Of a stretch of 6,980 bases of DNA, positions 1-6,125 are shown piece by piece. The DNA is from JAUVIB01 sp964424545 (GTDB lineage Bacteria; Calditrichota; Calditrichia; Calditrichales; Calditrichaceae): assembly GCA_964424545.1 (NCBI GenBank), contig CAYRJN010000199.1, forward strand, positions 1-6,980, written 5' to 3'. The notes beneath the pieces are model-generated. The model made no database searches and had not been told where the DNA came from. It worked only from the letters and a program-made list of their open reading frames with translations. The position numbers and the translations under genes were made by a program. Numbering within the stretch: the stretch's first letter is position 1; every line of letters starts with the position of its first letter.

Positions 1-423
1 ATCGACCATTTGGGTAACCTGTGAATGATTATGGATTATCTCTTTCAATAATAATAATATATCAAAATTACGCAGTTTATCCCCGGCGCCGGAAATACGC
101 ATATTTTTATTTACAATATCCACTTTTGTCAAAGAACGGTTACTTAGTATCGCAACCCGATTCGAATTATAATCAACATTTGCCGCAAAGTGATCATCTT
201 TTTTATAATCAATAATTGCATTAACAACGTTATTGTTCTTCTCCGTTTTCCATTCAGCAGACAATTCCAAACGCAGATCATCATCTCCTGTTTTTATCTC
301 CTCCAGCAATTCACCCGTAAGGTGATACAAAGCATATGAACCACTTAATTGGTTTTTCTTTATAAAGCCGATTACAACAAGTAGTATCAATAAAGCAAAG
401 AAAAACTTTTGCCATTTTTTCAT
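1..423 (-). CDS. N-terminal part of an unrecognised membrane-anchored protein (runs off left edge)
   Basis: An open frame of 141 codons starts at the ATG at 423-421 and stays open to the window edge, so the C-terminus is missing. A purine-rich AAAGGGAAAAAG just upstream can serve as ribosome binding site. Residues 1-6 are basic (MKKWQK). Residues 7-21 are a hydrophobic helix (FFFALLILLVVIGFI), followed by KKN, which fits an uncleaved N-terminal anchor or signal peptide with the rest outside the cytoplasmic membrane. The remainder alternates charged and hydrophobic residues (LRLELSAEWKTEKNN, then IIDYKKDDHFAANVDYN), suggesting beta strands followed by a helix near 123-135. I recognise no catalytic motif and no family. 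It begins 32 nt after the CPBP protease stop with no hairpin between, so the two are probably co-transcribed. The reading frame is well supported; the function is unknown. Confidence 0.8.
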   Translation of the reverse strand, partial: MKKWQKFFFALLILLVVIGFIKKNQLSGSYALYHLTGELLEEIKTGDDDLRLELSAEWKTEKNNNVVNAIIDYKKDDHFAANVDYNSNRVAILSNRSLTKVDIVNKNMRISGAGDKLRNFDILLLLKEIIHNHSQVTQMVD

Positions 424-455
424 CTTTTTCCCTTTTTTTGAATATTATACTGCAA

Positions 456-1610
456 TTATAAAAAATGAAATCCTATAAGCCCTTTGGCGCCGTTTACTAA
501 AGCATGTACCAAGGCGGCATAGAATACATTTTTGGTTTTTATATAAGTAAATCCATAAAACCAGCCGGCCAAAGAGGCAAAACCGATATAAATAATCATT
601 CCGGAATGGTAATGAACCACTCCGAATAAAATACTCGTTATGGCTAATGCCGTAAATGTCCCCGACGGATATTTTCCTCTTTTTTCAAGAATATAGGCGA
701 AAACAAAAAGAATTAATGCCATAAAGGCTATAAACCACTGCAAGCCTCCTTTTAAGGAATAACCGGCCCATAATGAGATTAGTATCATTATGATTGCACC
801 GTATATCCAAAATCTCTTCCAATCCCCGGTTTGGAAAATTTTCTTTTGTAATAAATTTTGTATTAATCCTCTGAAAAAAAGCTCTTCAAATAGGGCGGTA
901 TGGAATAAAATGGAGACGATAACAAAAAGAGCGGAAAATGTCAGCGATTCTCTATCTCCAAGCTCAATTGTGGACGTGGCATACCCCAATAAAATAACTA
1001 CGGCATAAAAAATAAGCCATGTGGATATGGCCATTAATAAATACGTCCATCTAAAAACGAATTCAAATCCGACATCCTTTAAATCACGTAGGACAACAAC
1101 GGCATACACAACAGATAACATCATGGCAATACGATATACAGAATCGATCCCTCCGCCTCCAATGGGCAGATTAGAAGTTACCGGAAAATTAACCATGGTT
1201 AACGGTAACAGATAAAAAGCAACCAAAGTAAAGTCTATCCAATTAACTTTTCCCGAACGCGCCTGAGGATGAATATACACCAAGGTGGGAATCAATAGCA
1301 ACGACGGTAATAAAAATACAGTTTGTGTAAAAGGGTTGCCGCCGCTTAATAAAATGTAACTGTAAAGCAGAAAAATTACACCGGCGGGAAATATCAGCGC
1401 CTTTGCAAAGTCAAACTCTATAATCTTCCGCCAACGATCAACATGGCGCGAATCCCCCACAGCAAACATTAGGAAATAGAGAAGCAGAAAATAAGGCAGG
1501 GAAAGAAAGATTTCAAAAAACGAATTATATTGCCAGGCGCTTAGAAACACGATCACGGTTAATATTGTTACGATGAACACTTGCTTACGAAACTGTTGTA
1601 AAAATAACAT
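456..1610 (-). CDS. CPBP family (CAAX/Abi-type) intramembrane glutamic endopeptidase
   Basis: A 384-aa polytopic membrane protein with the three CPBP (PF02517) signatures in order: EELFFR at 242-247 (EExxxR), F329-x3-H333 (FxxxH) and H369-x3-N373 (HxxxN). In the family these residues line an active site inside the membrane. Members include eukaryotic Rce1, which trims CAAX proteins, and bacterial bacteriocin-immunity and regulatory proteases. About six hydrophobic segments precede the first motif. The gap between motifs 1 and 2 is unusually long (81 residues, 248-328) and holds two extra hydrophobic stretches (about 268-284 and 291-308), where most members have a short connection. The start is supported only by a weak AGG 11 nt upstream; no better in-frame ATG is evident. 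It lies 82 nt after the esterase gene and 32 nt before the next gene, probably in one transcript. The family call is secure; the substrate is unknown. Confidence 0.9.
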   Translation of the reverse strand: MLFLQQFRKQVFIVTILTVIVFLSAWQYNSFFEIFLSLPYFLLLYFLMFAVGDSRHVDRWRKIIEFDFAKALIFPAGVIFLLYSYILLSGGNPFTQTVFLLPSLLLIPTLVYIHPQARSGKVNWIDFTLVAFYLLPLTMVNFPVTSNLPIGGGGIDSVYRIAMMLSVVYAVVVLRDLKDVGFEFVFRWTYLLMAISTWLIFYAVVILLGYATSTIELGDRESLTFSALFVIVSILFHTALFEELFFRGLIQNLLQKKIFQTGDWKRFWIYGAIIMILISLWAGYSLKGGLQWFIAFMALILFVFAYILEKRGKYPSGTFTALAITSILFGVVHYHSGMIIYIGFASLAGWFYGFTYIKTKNVFYAALVHALVNGAKGLIGFHFL

Positions 1611-1692
1611 GTTATAAATTACCTGTTCATTAAACGCGTAAACCTACTTCTCAAAAGAATTTATTTAGGCAACAGAAATTTGATAATAATAA

Positions 1693-2583
1693 TTACAAAT
1701 ATTTTTGATACCAGAGGATCCCTTCAAGATAAGCTTTATGAATCGGAATTTTACGATGCGTTGTGGGATACCAGATTATTTTCTTGGGTTCTCCTGCCGC
1801 TTTATACATCAATTTAGTGGTTATAGGCGGAATGATCTCATCATTTTCCGCATTAATCATTAATAAGGGACGTGGAGAGATTAATCCGACAAAATTAATC
1901 GGATCAATGATGCTGAAATAATTTTTTGCCTCATCCGTTAAAGCCTTCATACCAAAAGCAAGATGTAAATCGCCGCCTGCAAGAGCTATTACAGGAACTT
2001 TTACGCGTTGATCCACACCACAAAAAATCGTACCGATAACGCCTCCCAGACTAATACCAAAATATCCGATTCGCGCGCTGTCAATCTCTTTACGGGTATT
2101 AAGAAAATCTATTGCCCTGCGCAGATCAAAAACCGTCTGACTTATCACATCTCGTGTGCTAAAACGAAAACCGTCCGTCAGACTGAATTCATAGTCGTAA
2201 GCCTTTCGCTCGCCATGATTATCGATATCAATACGAAAAACCGCATAACCGCTATCGCTAAAAGCTTTATTCCCTGTTTCAATATAATCAACCGTTTTTC
2301 GGTCGTCCAATCCGTGTAACAATATGATTACGGGTAAAGGCTGCCGGGCGTCTTGAGGAATAGTCAACAATCCGGGAACTCTTTTATCGTGAACGCTTAA
2401 ATAGGTAACGTGATAGAGCTGCAATGAATCGCTGTTTTGTACAAGTCGAACGGAATCCTGCAACGGAAATTCGCTGTCATAATCATAGTAATTAACAACA
2501 GGAAGATCCATTTTGGCGCTGCATGAAAAAAATATAATCAGCGCGCCGAACAGATAGAAGGAATTTAAGACTTTATTTTTCAT
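1693..2583 (-). CDS. Alpha/beta-hydrolase lipoprotein (esterase/dienelactone-hydrolase-like)
   Basis: I place the start at the ATG at 2583-2581, giving 296 aa. An upstream in-frame ATG at 2595 has no ribosome binding site, and GAGGGAG lies just before 2583. The N-terminus is a lipoprotein signal: basic KNK, hydrophobic residues 9-19, then FFSC with C21 the likely lipidated Cys (a loose lipobox, as is common in FCB bacteria). The mature part has the alpha/beta-hydrolase fold landmarks: the HG oxyanion turn (H90-G91), the nucleophile elbow GISLGG with S178, the acid in NAENDE (D248), and a C-terminal His, H276 in PTTH (H282 is an alternative). The layout resembles the dienelactone hydrolase/acetyl-xylan-esterase/BAAT-thioesterase group, so an esterase acting on a short or medium acyl group at the envelope is likely. 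It follows the C45 lipoprotein gene after a terminator-like hairpin and precedes the CPBP gene. Substrate unknown. Confidence 0.88.
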   Translation of the reverse strand: MKNKVLNSFYLFGALIIFFSCSAKMDLPVVNYYDYDSEFPLQDSVRLVQNSDSLQLYHVTYLSVHDKRVPGLLTIPQDARQPLPVIILLHGLDDRKTVDYIETGNKAFSDSGYAVFRIDIDNHGERKAYDYEFSLTDGFRFSTRDVISQTVFDLRRAIDFLNTRKEIDSARIGYFGISLGGVIGTIFCGVDQRVKVPVIALAGGDLHLAFGMKALTDEAKNYFSIIDPINFVGLISPRPLLMINAENDEIIPPITTKLMYKAAGEPKKIIWYPTTHRKIPIHKAYLEGILWYQKYL

Positions 2584-2586
2584 GGA

Positions 2587-2593
2587 CTCCCTC
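2587..2593 (-). promoter_or_regulatory. Ribosome binding site that decides the esterase start
   Basis: On the minus strand the sequence reads ATGAGGGAGTCCATG. The purine run GAGGGAG precedes the second ATG (2583) by three bases, or by five measured from GAGGG. It overlaps the first in-frame ATG (2595), which has only AT-rich sequence upstream. Starting at 2583 also gives a cleaner lipoprotein signal peptide (MKNKVLN plus a hydrophobic core). Confidence 0.6.
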
Positions 2594-2602
2594 ATTATTT
2601 TT

Positions 2603-2649
2603 AAAATAAAAAAGCCGGATTTTGGATTTTATTGAAATCCAGCCGGCTT
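2603..2649 (-). terminator. Rho-independent terminator or attenuator between the C45 and esterase genes
   Basis: In the minus-strand transcript AAGCCGG (2649-2643) pairs with CCGGCTT (2618-2612). An inner stem GGATTT/AAATCC closes a five-base loop, with unequal internal loops between the stems. The 3' side runs into TTTTATTTT (2611-2603). The hairpin begins 12 nt after the C45 stop codon, the normal place for an intrinsic terminator. Only 19 nt separate the end of the T-run from the esterase ATG, too little for a separate promoter. Either the esterase depends on read-through, or its promoter lies inside the C45 gene and the hairpin sits in its leader. Confidence 0.75.
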
Positions 2650-2661
2650 CTATGTTAAAAA

Positions 2662-3822
2662 CTATTTTAAATAATCGTTCATATTTATATGAATATAGGG
2701 TTGTTTACCCGCATCTTCCGTACCGTTAGCATAAGCTACCCACATTTCCAGCGTTGTTGCATCATAGACGGCGTCGATAAGATTGCCGCCGGGGCTGGCT
2801 ACGGCTCGTGAAATCTCAATCATTTTCTGCTCGTCAAAAGAGCCGATATTTTTCTTTAATAGTTCAAACGCTTTTTCATTATTCATGGTATAATAAACCA
2901 CATTCGGCAGGACATTAGGCGCCACGATATCATTAGGATCATTATCTTTCCAGATAGACAATTTAACTTCATCCGGGGTGGATACCAGCGCTTTGGCCCC
3001 GCCCATCGTTTTTTCATTTCCATCGCTGAAAAACAGAAAATAACGTTTGATCAGTTTCGTATTTTTCACGATAGCTAAGGTGTTATCCAAAGTCGTTGCA
3101 TCGTACATTAATTGTCTAAACAGGAAAGAAAAATGAACGCCGTCTATATCATAAGGGAACTCCTTACTCGGCGATTGCCCTTTCTCACCAAAAACAATAT
3201 GATTGGCATTCATACCTGTATGGGAAGCGATATATCCGGCAAAGGAGACATTGGCATGGGCTGCGCCGCTGGCCGGTTTATAAATAGTAATAACCGGATG
3301 ATCCTGCAGTTTGGCGCCCATCGTAAAATCAAGATTCCGAAGCTGATAGGTATGATTATTTTTTGTCGCTTTTCCCCAGACAATAACTCCCGAACATGAA
3401 TACGGCGAAACAACCGGTATCATATGCGCCCTTTGAATCATCTGTAAAGATACGCCGCTTCCTTCGGCAAGTCCTTTCATTTCTTCGATAACCCGTTGAT
3501 CGATATGGGACGAATTAACCTTCCATGCATCGTCAAGCGCTTGATAAAATTGTTCCTCGCTGAATTTTCCGCTCACTTCTGTTTGGGTATATGTTAGAAA
3601 ATTATTCAAATTTTTCTTAATCTCATTCTTTAACAATTTGCCTTGTTGAAGCCCCATTTCATACGGCGTTCCCGAAACGATCACAATTTTTATCTCTTCG
3701 CTTCCTTGGCCTACGGTTGTAACACGCCCCCCATCAGCAATCGTTTCCGTTTGATTAACGTTGCAAGAGATGAAAAATGTCAATATTAACATGGACATAA
3801 AATATTTTAATAAAATTCTCAT
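2662..3822 (-). CDS. Lipoprotein of the C45 autoproteolytic Ntn-hydrolase (acyltransferase/amidase) family
   Basis: A 386-aa protein with a textbook ribosome binding site (AAGGAG, 7 nt before the ATG). Residues 1-20 form a lipoprotein signal ending in FFISC, so C20 is the likely lipidated Cys. The mature part looks like peptidase family C45 / acyl-CoA:6-aminopenicillanate acyltransferase-like proteins (PF03417 type). It has an N-terminal GTPYEMGLQQG motif (51-61), a helical region, and the segment CSGVIVWGKATKNN from C143, followed by RNLDF at 162-166. Later come GMN near 203-205 and a C-terminal NLIDAVYDATTLEMWVAY region. In this family the precursor cleaves itself just before the Cys, which becomes the N-terminal nucleophile for amide hydrolysis or acyl transfer; C143 after S142 fits. 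Expected location is the membrane face of the envelope. Its neighbours are a ceramidase-like hydrolase and an esterase, consistent with acyl-amide turnover. The exact substrate is not deducible. Confidence 0.85.
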   Translation of the reverse strand: MRILLKYFMSMLILTFFISCNVNQTETIADGGRVTTVGQGSEEIKIVIVSGTPYEMGLQQGKLLKNEIKKNLNNFLTYTQTEVSGKFSEEQFYQALDDAWKVNSSHIDQRVIEEMKGLAEGSGVSLQMIQRAHMIPVVSPYSCSGVIVWGKATKNNHTYQLRNLDFTMGAKLQDHPVITIYKPASGAAHANVSFAGYIASHTGMNANHIVFGEKGQSPSKEFPYDIDGVHFSFLFRQLMYDATTLDNTLAIVKNTKLIKRYFLFFSDGNEKTMGGAKALVSTPDEVKLSIWKDNDPNDIVAPNVLPNVVYYTMNNEKAFELLKKNIGSFDEQKMIEISRAVASPGGNLIDAVYDATTLEMWVAYANGTEDAGKQPYIHINMNDYLK

Positions 3823-3837
3823 AAAACTTCTCCTTTT

Positions 3838-3857
3838 TTTATATTTTTAAATATAAA
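3838..3857. repeat. AT-only perfect inverted repeat just upstream of the C45 ribosome binding site
   Basis: TTTATATTT (3838-3846) and AAATATAAA (3849-3857) are perfect inverted repeats separated by two bases. The element ends about four bases from the AAGGAG ribosome binding site of the C45 gene. It could be an operator or a weak 5' mRNA stem, but in such AT-rich DNA chance is a real alternative. Confidence 0.35.
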
Positions 3858-3924
3858 TTTAAAAAAACAACATATTTCTGACATTTTCAATATTATTTTT
3901 AGAATATTTTTGTATGCGCACAAT

Positions 3925-3951
3925 TTTAGATTCCTTCTTTAGCAAGAATGA
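3925..3951 (+). repeat. REP-like palindromic element, copy A (degenerate)
   Basis: Reads TTTAGATTCC, TTCTTTAGCAA, GAATGA. The ends ATTC and GAAT pair, giving an imperfect hairpin of the kind seen in the common extragenic palindrome built on ATTCCCGC...GCGGGAATGA. It shares TTTAGATTCC and GAATGA with copy B at 3982-4013, in opposite orientation. Confidence 0.5.
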
Positions 3952-3981
3952 AAAACGTTGGCGTTTATTCCCACCCACCTA

Positions 3982-4013
3982 TCATTCACGCATCTTTTAA
4001 GCGGGAATCTAAA
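3982..4013 (-). repeat. REP-like palindromic element, copy B
   Basis: On the minus strand it reads TTTAGATTCCCGC, TTAAAAGAT, GCGTGAATGA. ATTCCCGC (4008-4001) pairs with GCGTGAAT (3991-3984) with one mismatch around a nine-base loop. It is an inverted partner of copy A: TTTAGATTCC at 3925-3934 is the exact reverse complement of 4004-4013. The paired arrangement resembles a bacterial interspersed mosaic element. No T-run follows on either strand. Confidence 0.55.
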
Positions 4014-4141
4014 TCTTGCCATTTGCCGTATTTCGACGGTCCTATTTAATCGGGCATTGCCAGATATAGCGCTTTTATCAATAAATAAGCGATACTATAC
4101 GGTTAACATTTCACCATTCCGTTCCGACATATCATTATTTA

Positions 4142-5719
4142 TCAATCGCTTTGCGAATTCATCTGCTTAATTAATTGAACGGCTTCTTTGTAATAAACCG
4201 GACCGGCCTCATGACCTACCGAGTTCACTTCGCCATACCATCGTTTTTTCGCGCCATACGTATAAGGTTTTTCAGCATCCCATTGCGATAGCGGTAAAAT
4301 ATATCCTACTTCATCGTTAGCCAAACCAATAACAAATTTTATCCGGCCGGGCATAAGAGCGCGCAAAGGAGGACTTTCGACAATCGTTTCGGGATAATCC
4401 GCCCCGTCGGGTTGTTCAATGCCGCCGTTAACGATTTCCGGATATATCTCTCCCGGTACGGTTAACAAAGAAATGTCGCCGATTGTCATAAAATCCACTT
4501 CGCTGCGCAAACCGAAATCAGCCAGTCCTCTCTTTAAAACGCCAAGCGCAGAAGCCAGCATAAACAGTTTATTCTCCAAACTAAATATAAACGTTTTGGC
4601 TTTTAATTTAATTTTAGGGTTGCTCTCAGTTTCCCATTCTTTATTTTCCAATTGATTTAATACCAAATCGGCAAGACGATAACCTTGGGTTCTGGCTTTA
4701 TCAAACCCGGACTTTTTAAACTTTTTATCAAGCCAAGGATCATAGATTGAATCTCTCAAAGAAGTCATCAAACCGCCGATAGCCCCGTTGGCATACACTA
4801 CCGTCCCGCCAAAACCAGGCCTCTTTAGTTCATTATTATAGTAAATACCTTTTTCCAATCCTTCTAACCAATAATGCGCAAAATCAGCCGTAATAAGTAA
4901 ATTATCGCTGCCGACCGTCTCCGGATGATTGCCCCAGTTTAGAAATAGGCCAAACGGCTTGTCGGTTTTGGGATCACAGAACTGCATTATTCTTATATTA
5001 TCATCCCACACATAAGGCGGACGGGTATCGCCGACTAAATCCCTGTCAATCGAATCTAACTTTGCATATTTGATAACAGCGCTGCGACGATTTTTATAAG
5101 CGTTGCCGATAGCCTTTACAGCCTGCTGTTGCACATATTTCTTGTAACGGGGATTTACGCCGCTCGTAAACATTCCGGGTCCCCATTGTCCAAGGAGATC
5201 GGGCACTTCATGATTATGTATCGACGAAACAATGACATGATCAATTTCAGGATATTCCTTTGCAACCATTTTGCGAACCGTAATAACATCGTCGTGAAAA
5301 AAACCGATGGCATCCAGCACAACAAGAGCGACCTGACTATTTCCGTCATCCCACAAAACGGTGCGCGCCCATATATCATCATGGACGCCCATAGCAGCTC
5401 GTTTATTACCAAAGCCGGCAATCCAGTAAGCGTCAAACTTTCCGTTTCCGTTCTTATCAATAAACTCGTCGCCATTATTCGGTTCATATTTAGCGTTATG
5501 GTCTTTATCAATCCATGTATCTATGATTGGCGGCGTTATTACTTGTTTATCAAGCCCGACTTTTATGCGATTAATCGCAGCCGGAGAAAATGTATTTGGC
5601 AGAGATAAATTAAGAGAATACCCTGCATTTCGATCATAAATATTGCTGTATATATAAACAACCAATAGTAAAAATAACACGACTATACTTATCAGGGTAA
5701 TCTTTAACCATTTTTTCAT
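4142..5719 (-). CDS. Membrane-anchored neutral/alkaline ceramidase-like hydrolase with two calcium-loop motifs
   Basis: A 525-aa protein. Residues 1-6 are basic and 8-24 hydrophobic, followed by polar sequence, fitting an N-terminal anchor with the enzyme outside the cytoplasmic membrane. From about residue 52 it follows the neutral ceramidase N-terminal domain (PF04734 type): VGLDKQVITPP (54-64), SSIHNHEVP (165-173, family H-T-H-S-G-P), NWGNHPE (261-267), ANGAIGGLMT (310-319), VPGEIYPE (421-428) and GLANDEVGY (465-473). By comparison with the Pseudomonas enzyme as I remember it, H168, H265, E424 and Y473 are the probable zinc ligands. The family's nucleophile Ser in G-D-x-S-P falls at M318, so that residue is missing. 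An insertion at 71-96 has two EF-hand/dockerin-like loops (D71-x-D-x-N and D88-x-N-x-N-G-x-x-D96). The large C-terminal domain of classical ceramidases (about 650-700 aa proteins) is reduced or absent. Start: ATG preceded by GGGGGTTAA. The fold call is strong; ceramide as substrate is uncertain. Confidence 0.85.
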   Translation of the reverse strand: MKKWLKITLISIVVLFLLLVVYIYSNIYDRNAGYSLNLSLPNTFSPAAINRIKVGLDKQVITPPIIDTWIDKDHNAKYEPNNGDEFIDKNGNGKFDAYWIAGFGNKRAAMGVHDDIWARTVLWDDGNSQVALVVLDAIGFFHDDVITVRKMVAKEYPEIDHVIVSSIHNHEVPDLLGQWGPGMFTSGVNPRYKKYVQQQAVKAIGNAYKNRRSAVIKYAKLDSIDRDLVGDTRPPYVWDDNIRIMQFCDPKTDKPFGLFLNWGNHPETVGSDNLLITADFAHYWLEGLEKGIYYNNELKRPGFGGTVVYANGAIGGLMTSLRDSIYDPWLDKKFKKSGFDKARTQGYRLADLVLNQLENKEWETESNPKIKLKAKTFIFSLENKLFMLASALGVLKRGLADFGLRSEVDFMTIGDISLLTVPGEIYPEIVNGGIEQPDGADYPETIVESPPLRALMPGRIKFVIGLANDEVGYILPLSQWDAEKPYTYGAKKRWYGEVNSVGHEAGPVYYKEAVQLIKQMNSQSD

Positions 5720-5741
5720 TTAACCCCCGTAAAATATTTTA

Positions 5742-5769
5742 TCTATAATTTATAGTCTATGAATTTCAA
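5742..5769 (-). promoter_or_regulatory. Candidate promoter of the ceramidase-like gene
   Basis: On the minus strand TTGAAA (5769-5764) is followed after 16 bases by TATAGA (5747-5742), a fair match to a housekeeping -35/-10 pair. It would start transcription about 15-20 nt before the ATG at 5719, leaving room for the GGGGG ribosome binding site. The region is so AT-rich that chance matches are likely, and FCB promoters often differ from this consensus. Confidence 0.25.
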
Positions 5770-5802
5770 ATTTTACACCCATCTTATTTATCTTGTAAAA
5801 TT
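5769..5802. repeat. 9-bp dyad in the ceramidase-like gene leader (possible operator)
   Basis: AATTTTACA (5769-5777) and TGTAAAATT (5794-5802) are perfect inverted repeats with a 16-base spacer. The dyad abuts the candidate -35 box of the ceramidase-like gene. The same leader also holds the 12-bp palindrome TAAAATATTTTA (5730-5741) and CTATAA-T-TTATAG (5743-5755). Regulator binding is inference. Confidence 0.35.
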
Positions 5803-6125
5803 ATATTCGTAATTATTTTCATATTGAAAAATCATTTTCGAAAATTAATTTTTTCTGAATATCATTCTGATACTACGTGACAAGAATAGGAAAGTTCCAT
5901 ATTGTAAATCGCACTGAAGCTCTTTCCATAGAAGTAATTCCCGCCTTCCTCTTTAAAGAACGGAGTTAAGCTCTTAATGCAATTACGGCGTTTTATTTTC
6001 TTCTGCCGGCCTCGCTTACCTAACCCCGGTATTCAATCAGGGAATTACCGTTGCCGATTTGGAAGCGCTATGACAATTTTGTCCTGTTTACTAATCAATT
6101 AGCGCGGCCATGCTCTTCTTTAAAC

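Larger units (their letters stand above)
3823..4141. other. 319-bp intergenic region: AT-rich leader plus REP-like repeats
   Basis: This spacer separates the ceramidase-like gene stop from the C45 start. Positions 3823-3920 are very AT-rich and form the C45 leader, presumably with its promoter, though I cannot pick convincing -35 and -10 boxes. Positions 3925-4013 hold two inverted degenerate palindromes, listed separately. A small hairpin CGCTT/AAGCG with a TTAT/ATAA extension lies at 4070-4091 but has no T-run, so it is not a clear terminator. No supportable gene is present; the short plus-strand frame here overlaps the end of the ceramidase-like gene and has no ribosome binding site. Confidence 0.6.
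5720..6125. other. 406-bp intergenic region with a composition break at about 5875
   Basis: Two parts are visible. Positions 5720-5875 are about 21% GC by my count and form the leader of the ceramidase-like gene. Positions 5881-6120 are about 42% GC and carry several inverted repeats: GTAATTCCC (5934-5942) with GGGAATTAC (6040-6048), TTAAG/CTTAA (5966-5977), GCGCTA (6065-6070) with TAGCGC (6100-6105), and GACAA/TTGTC (6072-6083). On the minus strand a frame without stops runs from 6032 to the TGA at 5862 (56 codons). It reads like a protein fragment (for example KSFSAIYNMELSYSC) but has no usable start. I see no intact gene and no known RNA here. A decayed gene, an interspersed repeat or a structured RNA are all possible. 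Confidence 0.5.

Noticed and set aside
21..215. 64-codon plus-strand frame at the left edge
   Set aside because: The opposite strand holds a 141-codon frame with a start, a ribosome binding site and an N-terminal anchor, which explains the region better.
790..1215. Two plus-strand frames of 64-72 codons opposite the CPBP gene
   Set aside because: Shadows of a membrane-protein gene whose catalytic motifs fix the true frame.
2008..2319. 103-codon plus-strand frame opposite the esterase gene
   Set aside because: Antisense to the nucleophile-elbow region of the alpha/beta hydrolase; no domain or start signal.
2583..2595. ATG at 2595 as the esterase start
   Set aside because: No ribosome binding site lies upstream of it, while GAGGGAG sits directly before the ATG at 2583, which also gives a better signal peptide.
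3112..3413. Plus- and minus-strand frames of 67-95 codons inside the C45 gene
   Set aside because: They overlap the conserved Cys/RNLDF region of the C45 protein in other frames and have no features of their own.
4070..4091. Hairpin CGCTT/AAGCG as terminator of the ceramidase-like gene
   Set aside because: It is weak and AT-rich, lies about 50 bp past the stop, and is not followed by a T-run on the minus strand.
3958..4170. 70-codon plus-strand frame in the spacer after the ceramidase-like gene
   Set aside because: It overlaps the 3' end of that gene antisense, runs through a REP-like palindrome, and has no ribosome binding site.
5155..5511. 118-codon minus-strand frame inside the ceramidase-like gene
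   Set aside because: A different frame on the same strand as a well-supported gene; its translation is low-complexity and shows no motif.
5129..5608. 159-codon plus-strand open frame
   Set aside because: It lies wholly antisense to the ceramidase-like gene, whose minus-strand frame has clear family motifs across the same bases. There is no supporting ribosome binding site or recognisable domain.
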